Positions 45,612 through 55,390 of a stretch of DNA of 64,000 nucleotides are shown here, piece after piece; position 1 is the first letter of the stretch, and every line of letters begins with the position of its first letter. The notes beneath the pieces were generated by a model. It searched no databases and was not told the origin of the DNA. It was given only the letters and a program-made list of their open reading frames with translations. A program made the translations under genes and the position numbers. The stretch spans positions 4,233,501 to 4,297,500 of the forward strand of contig NZ_AP018449.1 in NCBI RefSeq assembly GCF_003966895.1, read 5' to 3'. This DNA is from Methylomusa anaerophila. GTDB lineage: Bacteria; Bacillota; Negativicutes; Sporomusales; Sporomusaceae.

Positions 45612-46973
45612 TTAGCCTAAGCGATGTACAAGATCTTTAAATATTCTCCCCCGTTCTTCATAGTTATTAAACATGTCGTAACTGGCACAGGCCGGTGACA
45701 ATAATACTACCTGTGGCGGTTCAGACAATTTATGGGCTAAGATAACTGAATCCTCAAAAGTATTAATTCTGTAAATATTGGAAATTCCGTTTTTAATCGC
45801 CTCGCTTGCAAACCGGTCCTTTGCTTCACCTAACAAGATGAGGTAATCTACCCGCTCCTTAACAAGTTTCATAAATTCAGTCAAATCGGTATTTTTATCC
45901 TTGCCGCCGGCAATCAAAATGATATGTCCTGGAAAAGCCTCCAAAGCTTTCATAGCTGACTCCGGATTAGTGGCTTTGGAATCATTGTAATACGAAACGC
46001 CGTTAATTATTCCTACAGGCTCAATGCGGTGTTCAACTCCGGGAAAACTTTTCAACACCTGAGCCATATCTTCAGGCTTTACTCCACTAAAGTAGCACAC
46101 ACCGCAGGCGGCCAAAGCGTTCTCTATATTATGCGCACCTTTTATTTTTATCTCTTCAATTTTGCAGACGTCTAAGATGTTTCCTTGCCAAGAAATCCGA
46201 ATGGTATCATCCTGCACAAATATTCCGGAAGACAAACGTTGTTTCCGGCTGAAATACACAGCTTGCCCAGGTACCCTGACTGCCATGTCCCGAACTATTG
46301 GATCGTCATAATTTAATATTGTATAATCCTCTGCTTGTTGCTGTGAAAAAATTCGTTCTTTCATCTTCTGGTAGATCTCTATAGTGTGATGCCGATCAAG
46401 ATGATCCGGAGTTAGATTCAAGATTGCGGCAATATGCGGACGAAAATAAGCAGCCCCTTCCATTTGAAAACTGGATATCTCGGCAACAACCAGGCTATTT
46501 TCCGCAATGTCGAGTACTTGCTCCGACAGCGCCGCCCCTATATTGCCCCCCACCACCACCGGCCGTTCTGTTTTTTTGAGCATTTCTCCCACAAGTGTAG
46601 TTGTAGTCGTTTTTCCGTTGGTCCCTGTAATGGCAATAATAGGTACCCGGCTTAAACGATAAGCTACTTCAATCTCGCTGCAAACGGCAATTCCCCGTTC
46701 CTGCGCAGCCTTTACCAATGGTATATAAATTGAAATGCCAGGAGACAAAATTAAATAATTTAAATCCGCTAGCAATGTTTCGTCTTGAGCCCCCAAGGCT
46801 AGTGAAATTCCGGCACTTGCAAGGGCGCTAAAGTCTTTATTGATTTCCTCGGCGGGTTTGCTGTCACTCAAGGTAACGATTGCACCTAACCGGTTGAGGA
46901 TCCGGGCAACAGATATTCCACTGACTCCCGCTCCCAATACTAATACTTTCTTGCCACGAAATTGGTTATCCAT
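45612..46973 (-). CDS. murD: UDP-N-acetylmuramoylalanine--D-glutamate ligase
   Basis: MurD adds D-glutamate to UDP-MurNAc-L-Ala. The 453-residue protein has VLVLGAGVSGISVARIL at the N-terminus, the ATP loop AITGTNGKTTTTTLVGEML (about residues 112-130), GVEHRIEPVG and YNDSKATNPESAMKAL. It sits 3 bp after mraY and 14 bp before ftsW, in standard dcw order. Confidence 0.97.
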   Translation of the reverse strand: MDNQFRGKKVLVLGAGVSGISVARILNRLGAIVTLSDSKPAEEINKDFSALASAGISLALGAQDETLLADLNYLILSPGISIYIPLVKAAQERGIAVCSEIEVAYRLSRVPIIAITGTNGKTTTTTLVGEMLKKTERPVVVGGNIGAALSEQVLDIAENSLVVAEISSFQMEGAAYFRPHIAAILNLTPDHLDRHHTIEIYQKMKERIFSQQQAEDYTILNYDDPIVRDMAVRVPGQAVYFSRKQRLSSGIFVQDDTIRISWQGNILDVCKIEEIKIKGAHNIENALAACGVCYFSGVKPEDMAQVLKSFPGVEHRIEPVGIINGVSYYNDSKATNPESAMKALEAFPGHIILIAGGKDKNTDLTEFMKLVKERVDYLILLGEAKDRFASEAIKNGISNIYRINTFEDSVILAHKLSEPPQVVLLSPACASYDMFNNYEERGRIFKDLVHRLG

Positions 46974-46976
46974 TTA

Positions 46977-47954
46977 CTATATACCTCCTGAATAACTGGT
47001 TGCCATTATGCCAAGTGCCACTGCAGCAAATACGATACCGGCCAGCCAAAAAACATTCACAACCTTTGTCTCCGGCCAGCCTGACAGTTCAAAGTGATGA
47101 TGGATAGGACTCATACGAAAGATTCTTTTTCCCGTTGACTTAAATGATATTACCTGAATGATCACCGATAAAGCCTCAATAATGAAAACACCACCTACGA
47201 TCACAAGCAACAGTTCGGTTTTGGTCATTACCGCCACTGAAGCCAAAGCGCCGCCAAGGGACAGTGATCCGGTATCTCCCATGAATACTTGGGCCGGATG
47301 AGCGTTATATTTCAGAAAACCTAAACAGGCCCCAGCCAGGGCCACGCAAAAAACTGCCAACTCTGGTTTGGAAAAAACTATTGCGATTACCGCATACGCC
47401 AATGCCGCCACAATCGTAGTTCCCGCTGCCAAGCCGTCCAAGCCGTCGGTAAGATTAACAGCGTTGGAAAAACCAACGACAAGAACCAGGAAAAATGCAA
47501 TATAGTATAAAGGCCCAAAGTCAAAACTTATCCCCAGAAAAGGAATCCACAAGTCGGTTCCCCTTCCCAAATATACATTGGCAAAATACCCCAGCATCAG
47601 CGCTATAATGATTTGCCCGCTCAGTTTTTGTTTGGCTTTTAGTCCCATGGATCGTTTCAACACGACTTTGATAAAGTCATCGAGAAAGCCGATAAATCCA
47701 TGTCCCAAAGTTATAAATAGTGCCAGAATTATTTCCGGCCCCCTGCTGGTAAACATTAGTGTCGGTATAACTAAACCCAACAAAATAATAACTCCACCCA
47801 TGGTTGGAGTTCCGGCTTTGGCATAATGTCTTTCCGGGCCTTCCTGTCTGATGCTTTGCCCGAATTTTAGCCGCCGTAGTAGGGGAATGAGCAAGGGTCC
47901 AGCCGCTAATGCAATGAGAAAAGCCATTCCGGCGGCATATAGCAGATCTTGCAT
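46977..47954 (-). CDS. mraY: Phospho-N-acetylmuramoyl-pentapeptide-transferase
   Basis: MraY transfers phospho-MurNAc-pentapeptide to undecaprenyl phosphate, forming lipid I. The 325-residue polytopic membrane protein has KAGTPTMGGVIIL (about residues 46-58), FLDDFIKV, NLTDGLDGLAAGTT (catalytic Asp cluster) and the C-terminal SPIHHHFELSGWPETKVV motif. It lies between murF and murD with short gaps. Confidence 0.97.
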   Translation of the reverse strand: MQDLLYAAGMAFLIALAAGPLLIPLLRRLKFGQSIRQEGPERHYAKAGTPTMGGVIILLGLVIPTLMFTSRGPEIILALFITLGHGFIGFLDDFIKVVLKRSMGLKAKQKLSGQIIIALMLGYFANVYLGRGTDLWIPFLGISFDFGPLYYIAFFLVLVVGFSNAVNLTDGLDGLAAGTTIVAALAYAVIAIVFSKPELAVFCVALAGACLGFLKYNAHPAQVFMGDTGSLSLGGALASVAVMTKTELLLVIVGGVFIIEALSVIIQVISFKSTGKRIFRMSPIHHHFELSGWPETKVVNVFWLAGIVFAAVALGIMATSYSGGI

Positions 47955-48021
47955 GATAAACCTCCCAATGGTGTTGTAGCAGAGCTACATTTGTAATTTT
48001 GATGAAAACCAGTGCCATTAT

Positions 48022-49401
48022 TCAAATAGTGTCAAAAACCTCCAAAACCTTTTCCATCTTCATACCGCGAGAACCTTTAAATAAAATTGAATCACCAGAT
48101 TTTACAATTCCTTTTAGCAATGCTTTTGCTTCTTCATGATTTGAACATACCATTACGTTCTTTACACCATGGAGCTGGGCCGTGTCGGCAATGTAACGAG
48201 CAAAATCGCCAACAGTGACAATAATATCAACCCCCTTCTCGGCTGCAAATTCGCCGACTAATCGATGGGCTTCTGCTGCCACGTGTCCCAGTTCCAGCAT
48301 ATCGCCTAACACGGCTATCTTACGCCCTTCAGCAACGTCTGCCAGTGTCTCAATTGCCGCTTTCATCGACAGGGGACTGGCATTATACACATCATTGATC
48401 ACTACAAAGTTACCGCGCCTAGTAATTGCCTGACGCATCTCAGTGGGGTAAAAGGAAGCAATACCACTTTTAATTTCATTTGGTTTTAAGCCTAGCTCCC
48501 AGCCCACGGCAATTGCTGCCAAAGCATTATACACGTTATGCTTACCTACAGTATGCAAAATTATCGGGAAAGATCCCCGGGGACTTACGCAGTCAAAAGT
48601 TGTAACCGTTTCTTCACCCGCATGCATTTGAATGTTTTCCGCCCGAACAAAAGCCCCGGACGTAAGTCCATAAAGAACTACCCGTGCTGTTGTCTTGTCT
48701 TGCATCCTTCGTACATGATCATCATCAGCATTAAGAACTACAAGATCCTTTTGCTTAATAGATTCAACAAGTTCAGCTTTAGCTAACGCTATATTTTCTA
48801 TAGATCCTAAAATTTCAATATGAGTTTGACCGACATTGGTAACCACTCCCACAGTAGGCAGAGCAATTTCAGTCAGTTCACGTATCTCGCCCCGTGCTCT
48901 CATCCCCATTTCCACTACTGCCGCTTCATGAGAAGGCGTAAGATTGAGCAAAGTAAGCGGGAGGCCTATTTCATTATTATAATTCGCCTCAGTTTTTAGG
49001 ACTTTAAACCGGCTGGATAACACCGCTGCCAACATTTCTTTGGTAGTTGTTTTTCCATTGGAACCGCTAACAGCAACAACAGGAATGGGGAAGCGTTGCC
49101 GGTGGAATCTGGCAAGACTCTGCAGAGCCTTCCGTGTATCATTTACCAGGATGACCGATACATTTTGGGGAATATCAACATCAGGACGGGAAACCAGCAG
49201 GCCGGCTGCCCCTTTTTCCAGCGCCGGAATAACAAATTCATGCCCGTCAAATCGTTCACCTCTTAAAGCAATGAATAAGTTGCCCGGTTTAATCGTCCGC
49301 GTATCAGTGGAAACTCCGGTAAACAGGCTGCCACCGGGTTTATGAATCAGTTTCCCGCCAGTCGCCTTTAATACTTCACGCGCGGTAAATTCCGCCATCA
49401 T
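48022..49401 (-). CDS. murF: UDP-MurNAc-tripeptide--D-alanyl-D-alanine ligase
   Basis: MurF attaches D-Ala-D-Ala to the UDP-MurNAc tripeptide. The 459-residue protein has GVSTDTRTIKPGNLFIAL, the ATP loop VSGSNGKTTTKEMLAAVL (about residues 110-127) and NDVYNASPLSMKAAIE. Its ATG overlaps the murE TGA (ATGA), indicating coupling. A second in-frame ATG follows immediately. Confidence 0.97.
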   Translation of the reverse strand: MMAEFTAREVLKATGGKLIHKPGGSLFTGVSTDTRTIKPGNLFIALRGERFDGHEFVIPALEKGAAGLLVSRPDVDIPQNVSVILVNDTRKALQSLARFHRQRFPIPVVAVSGSNGKTTTKEMLAAVLSSRFKVLKTEANYNNEIGLPLTLLNLTPSHEAAVVEMGMRARGEIRELTEIALPTVGVVTNVGQTHIEILGSIENIALAKAELVESIKQKDLVVLNADDDHVRRMQDKTTARVVLYGLTSGAFVRAENIQMHAGEETVTTFDCVSPRGSFPIILHTVGKHNVYNALAAIAVGWELGLKPNEIKSGIASFYPTEMRQAITRRGNFVVINDVYNASPLSMKAAIETLADVAEGRKIAVLGDMLELGHVAAEAHRLVGEFAAEKGVDIIVTVGDFARYIADTAQLHGVKNVMVCSNHEEAKALLKGIVKSGDSILFKGSRGMKMEKVLEVFDTI

Positions 49402-50900
49402 CTCATCTCCCCAATAATTTCCCGGGCAATCTCCCTATCATCGAAGTCAATGGTTCTATCTTTGAGGATTTGATAAGTCTCATGTCCCTTACCGGCAATA
49501 AGAATGATATCTTGCTCCCGAGCCAATTTAAGTGCGTATTGGATTGCCTGCCGGCGGTCAACAATAATTTCATATTGTTTAGTGTCGCCAAAACTAGCCA
49601 TAGCCTCTTTAATCCCAACCTCAACATCTTTAAGAATATCCTCTGGGTTTTCAGTTCGCGGATTATCCGAAGTGGCTATAATAATATCAGCGTATTTCAC
49701 CGCAGTTTTACCCATAATCGGACGTTTGGTCCGGTCGCGGTCCCCGCCACAGCCGAATACGACTAAAACCTTATTCCGGGCAAACTGTTTAGCGGTTTTG
49801 AGTACATTTTCCAAACCATCCGGGGTATGGGCATAGTCCACAATAACTGTGTAAGGCTGGCCTGCCTGAACCAGTTCAAAGCGTCCCGGTACACTCTCAA
49901 AACTTTCTAATGCCGGCATGATTATCGCTTTATCTATTCCTTCGGCAACGGCTGCGCCAATGGCTCCCAGCACATTATAAACATTAAACATACCGGTAAT
50001 TTTCAAGTTAAGTGGTATTCTGCCATGGGAACCGGCGATTTCAAAACTCGCGCCATTTGCTTTTACTTTAATCTCCCGGGCCATGAGTTCCGCCGGGTGT
50101 TCGACCCCATAGCTAATAACACTGCAGGCAGTGCTCTTGAGCATAATCTCACCGGCAGCGTCATCCAGGTTGATAACAGCAGTTTTTCTATATTTTGAAC
50201 TATCAGGAGAACCTAAACTTCGAAAAAGCTTTGCTTTTGCCTCGATGTAGTTGTCGAAGTTTTCATGGAAGTCAAGATGATCTTGCGTTATGTTTGTGAA
50301 AACACCAACATCAAATTCACAGCCTGCAACCCGATTTAACGCTAATGCATGGGAAGAGACTTCCATAACCGCATAATCCATCCCCTGGGTTACCATATCG
50401 GCTAATATTGACTGCAAATCGATAACGTCAGGAGTAGTATTTTTCACAGGTAAAACCTGTTCCCCAATTATTGTCTGTATCGTTCCAATCAAGCCAACTT
50501 TATATCCGGCTTGCATTAATATTTGTCTGATTAAATAAGTTGTGGTTGTCTTGCCGTTTGTACCGGTTATGCCAATGATTCTGAGCTTGCGCCCCGGGTA
50601 GTCAAAAAAGTAGGGTGCAATTTGCTGCATGGCTGCACGAGTGCTGGCAACCTTTATAACGGTAAGGCCTTCTATGGTTTGCGGGAAATTCTTTTCAACA
50701 AGAACGGCAACAGCACCTTTGTCATAGGCATCAATAATGTAGTTATGACCATCAACTTTATTACCTGTCAAACAGATAAAAAGCGCTCCAGGTGTAACCC
50801 GTCTTGAATCATAGGTTATGCTTTCTATTATGCGGTCTGGGCTTCCTGTTACGGTGACATCAGGTAATAACTCGATTAATTTTTGTAATTGCTTAGACAT
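49398..50900 (-). CDS. murE: UDP-MurNAc-tripeptide synthetase, meso-diaminopimelate type
   Basis: MurE adds the third amino acid of the stem peptide. The 500-residue protein has ITGTNGKTTTTYLIRQIL (about residues 111-128), FTNITQDHLDFH and the substrate motif SDNPRTENPE. DNPR is the signature of meso-diaminopimelate specificity, as opposed to lysine, so the peptidoglycan is predicted to be mDAP type. It lies 150 bp after the PBP gene and overlaps murF. Confidence 0.97.
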   Translation of the reverse strand: MSKQLQKLIELLPDVTVTGSPDRIIESITYDSRRVTPGALFICLTGNKVDGHNYIIDAYDKGAVAVLVEKNFPQTIEGLTVIKVASTRAAMQQIAPYFFDYPGRKLRIIGITGTNGKTTTTYLIRQILMQAGYKVGLIGTIQTIIGEQVLPVKNTTPDVIDLQSILADMVTQGMDYAVMEVSSHALALNRVAGCEFDVGVFTNITQDHLDFHENFDNYIEAKAKLFRSLGSPDSSKYRKTAVINLDDAAGEIMLKSTACSVISYGVEHPAELMAREIKVKANGASFEIAGSHGRIPLNLKITGMFNVYNVLGAIGAAVAEGIDKAIIMPALESFESVPGRFELVQAGQPYTVIVDYAHTPDGLENVLKTAKQFARNKVLVVFGCGGDRDRTKRPIMGKTAVKYADIIIATSDNPRTENPEDILKDVEVGIKEAMASFGDTKQYEIIVDRRQAIQYALKLAREQDIILIAGKGHETYQILKDRTIDFDDREIAREIIGEMR

Positions 50901-51050
50901 ACGTTGGGTCCTCCCGGAAATTTTGTTATTATTCGGTATTCAGAAATAATTGCCTTATATTTTATATTTTTTCCAAAAATATCACTTTTAAAGGCTTAAA
51001 TCCTGTTTTTCTTAATGCAAATGGAACAACATTGAGCGCAACAGTTTCGG

Positions 51051-53153
51051 TTATGTGCCCGAATCACCAAAATAAACGGTGACACTGGTACCAGGTATTA
51101 CTTTATTGCCAGGAGGTGGATCTTGTTTCATTGCCTTTTCCCCTTTACCCACCGGGGTCACGCCAATCCCCAAATCTGCAAGAATGTCGGCCACCTCACG
51201 CGGTGAATGGCCCGTTAAGTCCGGAATTGTGACTTCACCGGCAGTATAACGGGGCGTCAAAGTATATAACAGTACATTTGTTCCCAATGGAACCCTGCTG
51301 CCCGGCTTCGGAATTTGATCGGCAATCCTATCCCCGCTCTCTTCGACTCGTGCGCCAAGCCCCGCCTTCTGCAGTTCTTTCACCGCATCGTTCACATTCA
51401 AATTGATAACGCTGGGAACTACGAGATGGGTTTCAGAACCTTCTTTACTCTTATTCTGAACGTTACTTATTGGAGAAACTTTAAGATACTGAAGAACGTC
51501 CTTCATCACTGCGCCAAACACCGGGGCAGCTATTTGGCCCCCGTAATATAATCCTACCGGCTCGTCAATTACTACCAGCAATGCCACCTGGGGATTATCA
51601 GCAGGTGCAAAACCTGCAAATGATGCAACATATTTATCCGGCAAATAACCCCCGGCCCCCACTTTTTGCGCTGTTCCCGTTTTTCCGGCAATACGAAAAC
51701 CTTCAACATAGGCATTTCTCCCGGTTCCTTCTTCGACAACTTTTTCCAAAATTCCTTTTACTTCTTTGGCGATTGCCGGATCAATCACTTGCCTGACTAC
51801 ATCCGGTTGAAAGCCACGAATGATTTGCCCGCTTTTGTCCCGGACTTCCCTGACTATTTGCGGTCTAAGCAATTGACCATCATTGGCCACCGCTGCCACC
51901 GCTGTTACCAGTTGCATCGGGGTTACGGCAATGCTCTGGCCAATGGACATTGTTGCCAGATTAATAGGTTTAGCTTGCGCTCTGTCTATAGTAATTCCCT
52001 TAGCTTCACCAGGCAAATCAACCCCGGTAGGCTTCCCAAAACCAAAAGAGTCAATATATGAGTAAAATGCATCGCGTCCTAACCGAAGGCCAACATTGAC
52101 AAAACCAACATTGCACGAATTCTCTACTACCTCAATGAAACTTTGACTGCCATGTCCGCCATGTTTCCAGCAATGGATAGTGCGCCCTTGCACTTCTACT
52201 CCGCCTGGGTCAAAAAAACGCTCTTCCGGTTTAACTACATGCTCTCCCAGTGCGGCAGAAGTAGTAATAATTTTAAACGTCGAACCAGGCTCATAGGCGT
52301 TGGAAACGGCAACATTGCGCCAAAGCTTGGGAGAATAATCGGCAAACCGGTTTGGATTATAATCGGGCCGGTTGGCCAAAGCCAGAATACTGCCGTCTCT
52401 CGGATCAAGGGCAATAATGGTCGCAGCTTTTGGCTGAGTTTCCTTCATCACCCGGTCAAGTTCACGTTCTGCAATTTGCTGTATTACGCTATCAATTGTC
52501 AAAACAAGATTATATCCATCTATCGGCGCGGCAAATTTATGAGTAGCATAAGGTATTTCCTTGCCTCTGGCGTCATATTCAACAACAATGCTGCCCGGGC
52601 GCCCCTTAAGATAGCTGTCAAAAGTAAGTTCAACACCATCAAGCCCTTGACTGTCAATACCGTTAAAGCCCAGGACATGAGCTGCCAGATTGTCATTGGG
52701 ATAGAGCCTTTGGTTTTCCTGTGTCAATCCAATTCCCGGCAAATTCAGCATCTGGATTTGCCGGGAAGTATCTGCGTCAATCTTTCGTTTTATCCAAATG
52801 AAAGCTTGACGTTTTTTTAATTTGTTTTTTAAATTAGTCTCATCTAACGCCAAAATAGCAGCCAAGTTGGCTGCTGTTTCTTCAGGATTACGTATTTCGG
52901 CTGGTATAGCATAAACAGATTCAGCACTTACGCTTACAGCCAGTTCCCGTCCGTTACGGTCATAAATAATGCCTCGTTTGGCCTCGACAGGTATATCCCT
53001 AATCCGTTGATCAACTGCACTTTCCGCCAGCCAGGTACTTTTATAACACTGGAGATAAAGTAAGCGTCCAATAAGCCCTAACATCATAACTGATATAAAA
53101 AGAAATAGGCAAGCAACCCTTTTTCTGATGGTAATATGCGTAGCAGATGCCAC
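51051..53153 (-). CDS. Class B penicillin-binding protein with two PASTA domains (SpoVD/FtsI)
   Basis: This transpeptidase cross-links peptidoglycan with its SEDS partner FtsW/SpoVE. The 700-residue protein has a membrane anchor (VACLFLFISVMMLGLIGRLL) and a PBP dimerisation domain. The transpeptidase motifs are STFK (near residue 300), SCN (near 355) and KTGT (near 490). Two C-terminal PASTA repeats follow (VPSVINLNVNDAVKELQKAG and IPDLTGHSPREVADILADLG). It starts at GTG 53153 with GGGGGAGA upstream. The PASTA layout resembles SpoVD, but with only one such PBP here it could serve both division and sporulation. Confidence 0.93.
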   Translation of the reverse strand: MASATHITIRKRVACLFLFISVMMLGLIGRLLYLQCYKSTWLAESAVDQRIRDIPVEAKRGIIYDRNGRELAVSVSAESVYAIPAEIRNPEETAANLAAILALDETNLKNKLKKRQAFIWIKRKIDADTSRQIQMLNLPGIGLTQENQRLYPNDNLAAHVLGFNGIDSQGLDGVELTFDSYLKGRPGSIVVEYDARGKEIPYATHKFAAPIDGYNLVLTIDSVIQQIAERELDRVMKETQPKAATIIALDPRDGSILALANRPDYNPNRFADYSPKLWRNVAVSNAYEPGSTFKIITTSAALGEHVVKPEERFFDPGGVEVQGRTIHCWKHGGHGSQSFIEVVENSCNVGFVNVGLRLGRDAFYSYIDSFGFGKPTGVDLPGEAKGITIDRAQAKPINLATMSIGQSIAVTPMQLVTAVAAVANDGQLLRPQIVREVRDKSGQIIRGFQPDVVRQVIDPAIAKEVKGILEKVVEEGTGRNAYVEGFRIAGKTGTAQKVGAGGYLPDKYVASFAGFAPADNPQVALLVVIDEPVGLYYGGQIAAPVFGAVMKDVLQYLKVSPISNVQNKSKEGSETHLVVPSVINLNVNDAVKELQKAGLGARVEESGDRIADQIPKPGSRVPLGTNVLLYTLTPRYTAGEVTIPDLTGHSPREVADILADLGIGVTPVGKGEKAMKQDPPPGNKVIPGTSVTVYFGDSGT

Positions 53154-53177
53154 TTATCTATCTCCCCCATCATTAGA

Positions 53178-53642
53178 TTACCGCCCCTTGCTCGCCTCCG
53201 CCCTGTTCGCTTTTAGCAGGCTAAACATTTTCTCTGCTATGCTGGTGTCGTGAGTTGCAACAGGTTCCAGTTGCTTAGCAGCATTAACGTCAACGCTGGC
53301 AACGGAAGCATAGTACGCATTTTGCGGAACGATCATACCCATTTCCCGTGATGCGATTTGTTCAATACGCTGTGGCGATTTTAGTTTGGCGATTTCCAAA
53401 CGCAAAAGCTCGTTATTCTTCTCCATTAATGTAATTTGACTCTTGATTTTAACAACATCATAGCCGGACTGCACAATTGCAGCACTTTGCACTGTAACAA
53501 TCATTGCCATGATAGTCAAAGCAACAATTAACACGAAGCATTTTGAGCGAAAATGGACGTTGGTTTTTTCCACGGGCGTAACGGCAGGCGACGCGGCTTC
53601 TTCCTGATTTTCATACCATACTTGCTTTTTCTGTACTAACAT
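53178..53642 (-). CDS. ftsL: Cell division protein FtsL-like
   Basis: The 154-residue bitopic protein has a cytoplasmic N-terminus, one membrane helix (FVLIVALTIMAMIVTVQSAA, about residues 36-55) and an extracytoplasmic coiled coil (KIKSQITLMEKNNELLRLEI). The SPQRIEQIASREMGMIVPQ tail is typical of FtsL. It lies between rsmH and the class B PBP, its partner with FtsB/DivIC and FtsQ. Sequence conservation in FtsL is low, so position adds weight. Confidence 0.88.
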   Translation of the reverse strand: MLVQKKQVWYENQEEAASPAVTPVEKTNVHFRSKCFVLIVALTIMAMIVTVQSAAIVQSGYDVVKIKSQITLMEKNNELLRLEIAKLKSPQRIEQIASREMGMIVPQNAYYASVASVDVNAAKQLEPVATHDTSIAEKMFSLLKANRAEASKGR

Positions 53643-53695
53643 TTTTATTTGCCCTCCCTACATTTTAGAACACAGACTTGTGGTTATTGTAACTA

Positions 53696-54640
53696 TCAGA
53701 GCTTTTCGGCCACTCTGAGTTTGGCACTGCGAGCGCGGGGATTTTGTTTGAGCTCTTCAGCTGACGGGATTATCGCTTTACCTAAAATTTTCACCTTAGG
53801 TTTATTATTGCAAACGCAGATGGGTAATTGGGGCGGACATACACAAGATTTTGCCATTTCTTGTAAAGTCCGCTTGGCGATACGGTCTTCCAATGAATGA
53901 AAGGTAATAATGGCTACACGCCCACCTGTTTTTAGACAGTTTACCGCAGTTATGAATGCATCACATAATATTCCAAGTTCATTATTAACCTCAATACGAA
54001 TTGCCTGAAAGGTACGCTTGGCAGGATGCGGACCTTCACGGCGAGCCCCTGCCGGTATTGCCTTCTTTATAATATCGACCAACCGGCCGGTGGTATCGAT
54101 CTTTTGTGTGTTTCGCGAATCAACAATAAACCTCGCTATACGCTTGGCCCATCGTTCTTCACCGTAATCGGCTATAAGCCGGGTCAGTTGCGGCTCGGAA
54201 TAGAAGTTGACCACATCGTATGCTGACATTTCTGCGTCTGGATTCATTCGCATATCCAACGGCGCATCCTGCATGTAAGAAAAACCTCTTTCGGCAACAT
54301 CCAATTGATGTGAGGAAACCCCCAAATCAAAGAGGATTCCATTTACTTCCTCAATATTAAGTCTGCATAAAATATTATCCAAGTTACTAAAATTATCCCG
54401 TACGATACTGACCCGGCAAATTGCATCTTTAAGATGATCCCTGCCGGCGCAGATTGCGGCAGGGTCCTGGTCAATCCCAATAAGCCAGCCCTTTCTGGAC
54501 AAATGTTGGGCCAAATAAAAAGAGTGTCCCGCACCGCCTAATGTGCAATCGATGTATATTCCTTCAGGATCTGTAAGTACAGCGTCTACTGTTTCCTTTA
54601 AAAGTACGCTTGTATGCCCAAATTGATTATTCGTTTCCAT
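53696..54640 (-). CDS. rsmH: 16S rRNA (cytosine1402-N4)-methyltransferase RsmH
   Basis: RsmH (MraW) methylates C1402 of 16S rRNA. The protein has HTSVLLKETVDAV, the SAM motif YIDCTLGGAGHSFYLAQ, GILFDLGVSSHQLD, and RTFQAIRIEVNNEL near the C-terminal third. I use ATG 54640 (METNNQFGH), 11 bases after AGAGAG; a GTG four codons upstream overlaps that site. The length is then 314 residues. It follows mraZ at the head of the dcw cluster. Confidence 0.96.
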   Translation of the reverse strand: METNNQFGHTSVLLKETVDAVLTDPEGIYIDCTLGGAGHSFYLAQHLSRKGWLIGIDQDPAAICAGRDHLKDAICRVSIVRDNFSNLDNILCRLNIEEVNGILFDLGVSSHQLDVAERGFSYMQDAPLDMRMNPDAEMSAYDVVNFYSEPQLTRLIADYGEERWAKRIARFIVDSRNTQKIDTTGRLVDIIKKAIPAGARREGPHPAKRTFQAIRIEVNNELGILCDAFITAVNCLKTGGRVAIITFHSLEDRIAKRTLQEMAKSCVCPPQLPICVCNNKPKVKILGKAIIPSAEELKQNPRARSAKLRVAEKL

Positions 54641-54678
54641 GTTTTCTAACACTCTCTTCAGTCTTTGGCCATGGCCCT

Positions 54679-55110
54679 TTAAATGCCTAGATCAGCCAAA
54701 TTCTCAGCGATTTGAGCTACTGTTGGACTAACTTCTTCATTATATTTATCCCAAACTGTCTCGTCCCATATCTCTATACGATTGGATACGCCTATGACGA
54801 CTACGTCTTTTTCCAATGTGGCATATTCCCGCAAATTATTTGGCAACAAGACTCTGCCTTGCTTATCACATTCCAACTCGGCGGCGCCGGAGAAGAAAAA
54901 TCTCACGAATGCCCGGGCTTCGGGTTTGGCCAAAGGTAACTTTTTAAGTTTCTCTTCTAGGATAGCCCACTCGTTTTTGGTATATACAAACAAACAGTTA
55001 TCGAGTCCTTTAGTGGCAATAAATACTTCGCCCAGTTCATCCCGGAACTTGGCAGGTAAGATGAGTCGCCCTTTATTGTCGATGGTATGTTGATATTCCC
55101 CCATGAACAT
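54679..55110 (-). CDS. mraZ: Transcriptional regulator MraZ
   Basis: MraZ is a dimeric or oligomeric SpoVT-AbrB-fold regulator of the dcw operon. The protein contains two DxxxR motifs: DNKGRLILP (about residues 11-19) and DKQGRVLLP (about residues 82-90). I choose ATG 55110 ([11 protein letters not shown]), the family N-terminus, giving 143 residues; a GTG two codons earlier is possible. A three-unit MraZ operator (55341-55370) lies 231 bp upstream, and a variant family A repeat occupies the leader between them. Confidence 0.96.
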   Translation of the reverse strand: MFMGEYQHTIDNKGRLILPAKFRDELGEVFIATKGLDNCLFVYTKNEWAILEEKLKKLPLAKPEARAFVRFFFSGAAELECDKQGRVLLPNNLREYATLEKDVVVIGVSNRIEIWDETVWDKYNEEVSPTVAQIAENLADLGI

Positions 55111-55144
55111 AGCCACTCACCACCAAACAGATCTATCAGAGGCT

Positions 55145-55295
55145 GTTTCAAAACGCCCATCTGCGTCGTTGCTCCTGCGAGCGCTCACTTCACGTACTTC
55201 CTTGTACTGTTCCGTTCACGTCCCCGTACAAACTAATGCCGGGAGTATGATCTGCACAGAATCGTCGTCGCGCCTACCACCTGGACATTTGAACC
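55145..55295 (-). repeat. Family A repeat, divergent copy A5, in the mraZ leader
   Basis: In the orientation opposite to A1-A4, this roughly 150-bp copy has ends GTTTCAAAACGCCC and GGACATTTGAACC that pair with each other but differ from the other copies. The interior keeps the family core: GGCGCGACGACGATTCTG, TTTGTACGGGGAC, AGTGAG, GCAGGAGCAACGACGCAGAT. It lies between the MraZ operator and the mraZ start codon, so it should be transcribed as part of the mraZ leader. Confidence 0.8.
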
Positions 55296-55315
55296 ACCCT
55301 CACCACATTATGGTT

Positions 55316-55335
55316 GCGTGTTTTTTTTAACACGC
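55316..55335. repeat. Hairpin in the mraZ leader
   Basis: GCGTGTT and AACACGC form a perfect 7-bp stem around a six-base T or A loop, six bases downstream of the MraZ operator in the transcription direction. Neither strand has a following T run, so it is not a classical terminator. Confidence 0.55.
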
Positions 55336-55340
55336 TTTAT

Positions 55341-55370
55341 CATCCACTTTACACCACTATTCACCACTTT
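55341..55370 (-). promoter_or_regulatory. MraZ operator: three 10-bp direct repeats
   Basis: On the minus strand three consecutive 10-bp units read AAAGTGGTGA, ATAGTGGTGT and AAAGTGGATG. MraZ is known to bind tandem short GTGG/TGGG-type boxes spaced by one helical turn upstream of its own gene, and the AAAGTG form is reported for Firmicute relatives. The array is placed just downstream of the deacetylase terminator, where the dcw promoter must lie. Confidence 0.85.
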
Positions 55371-55390
55371 ATATATTCTATTCTAGGCCA

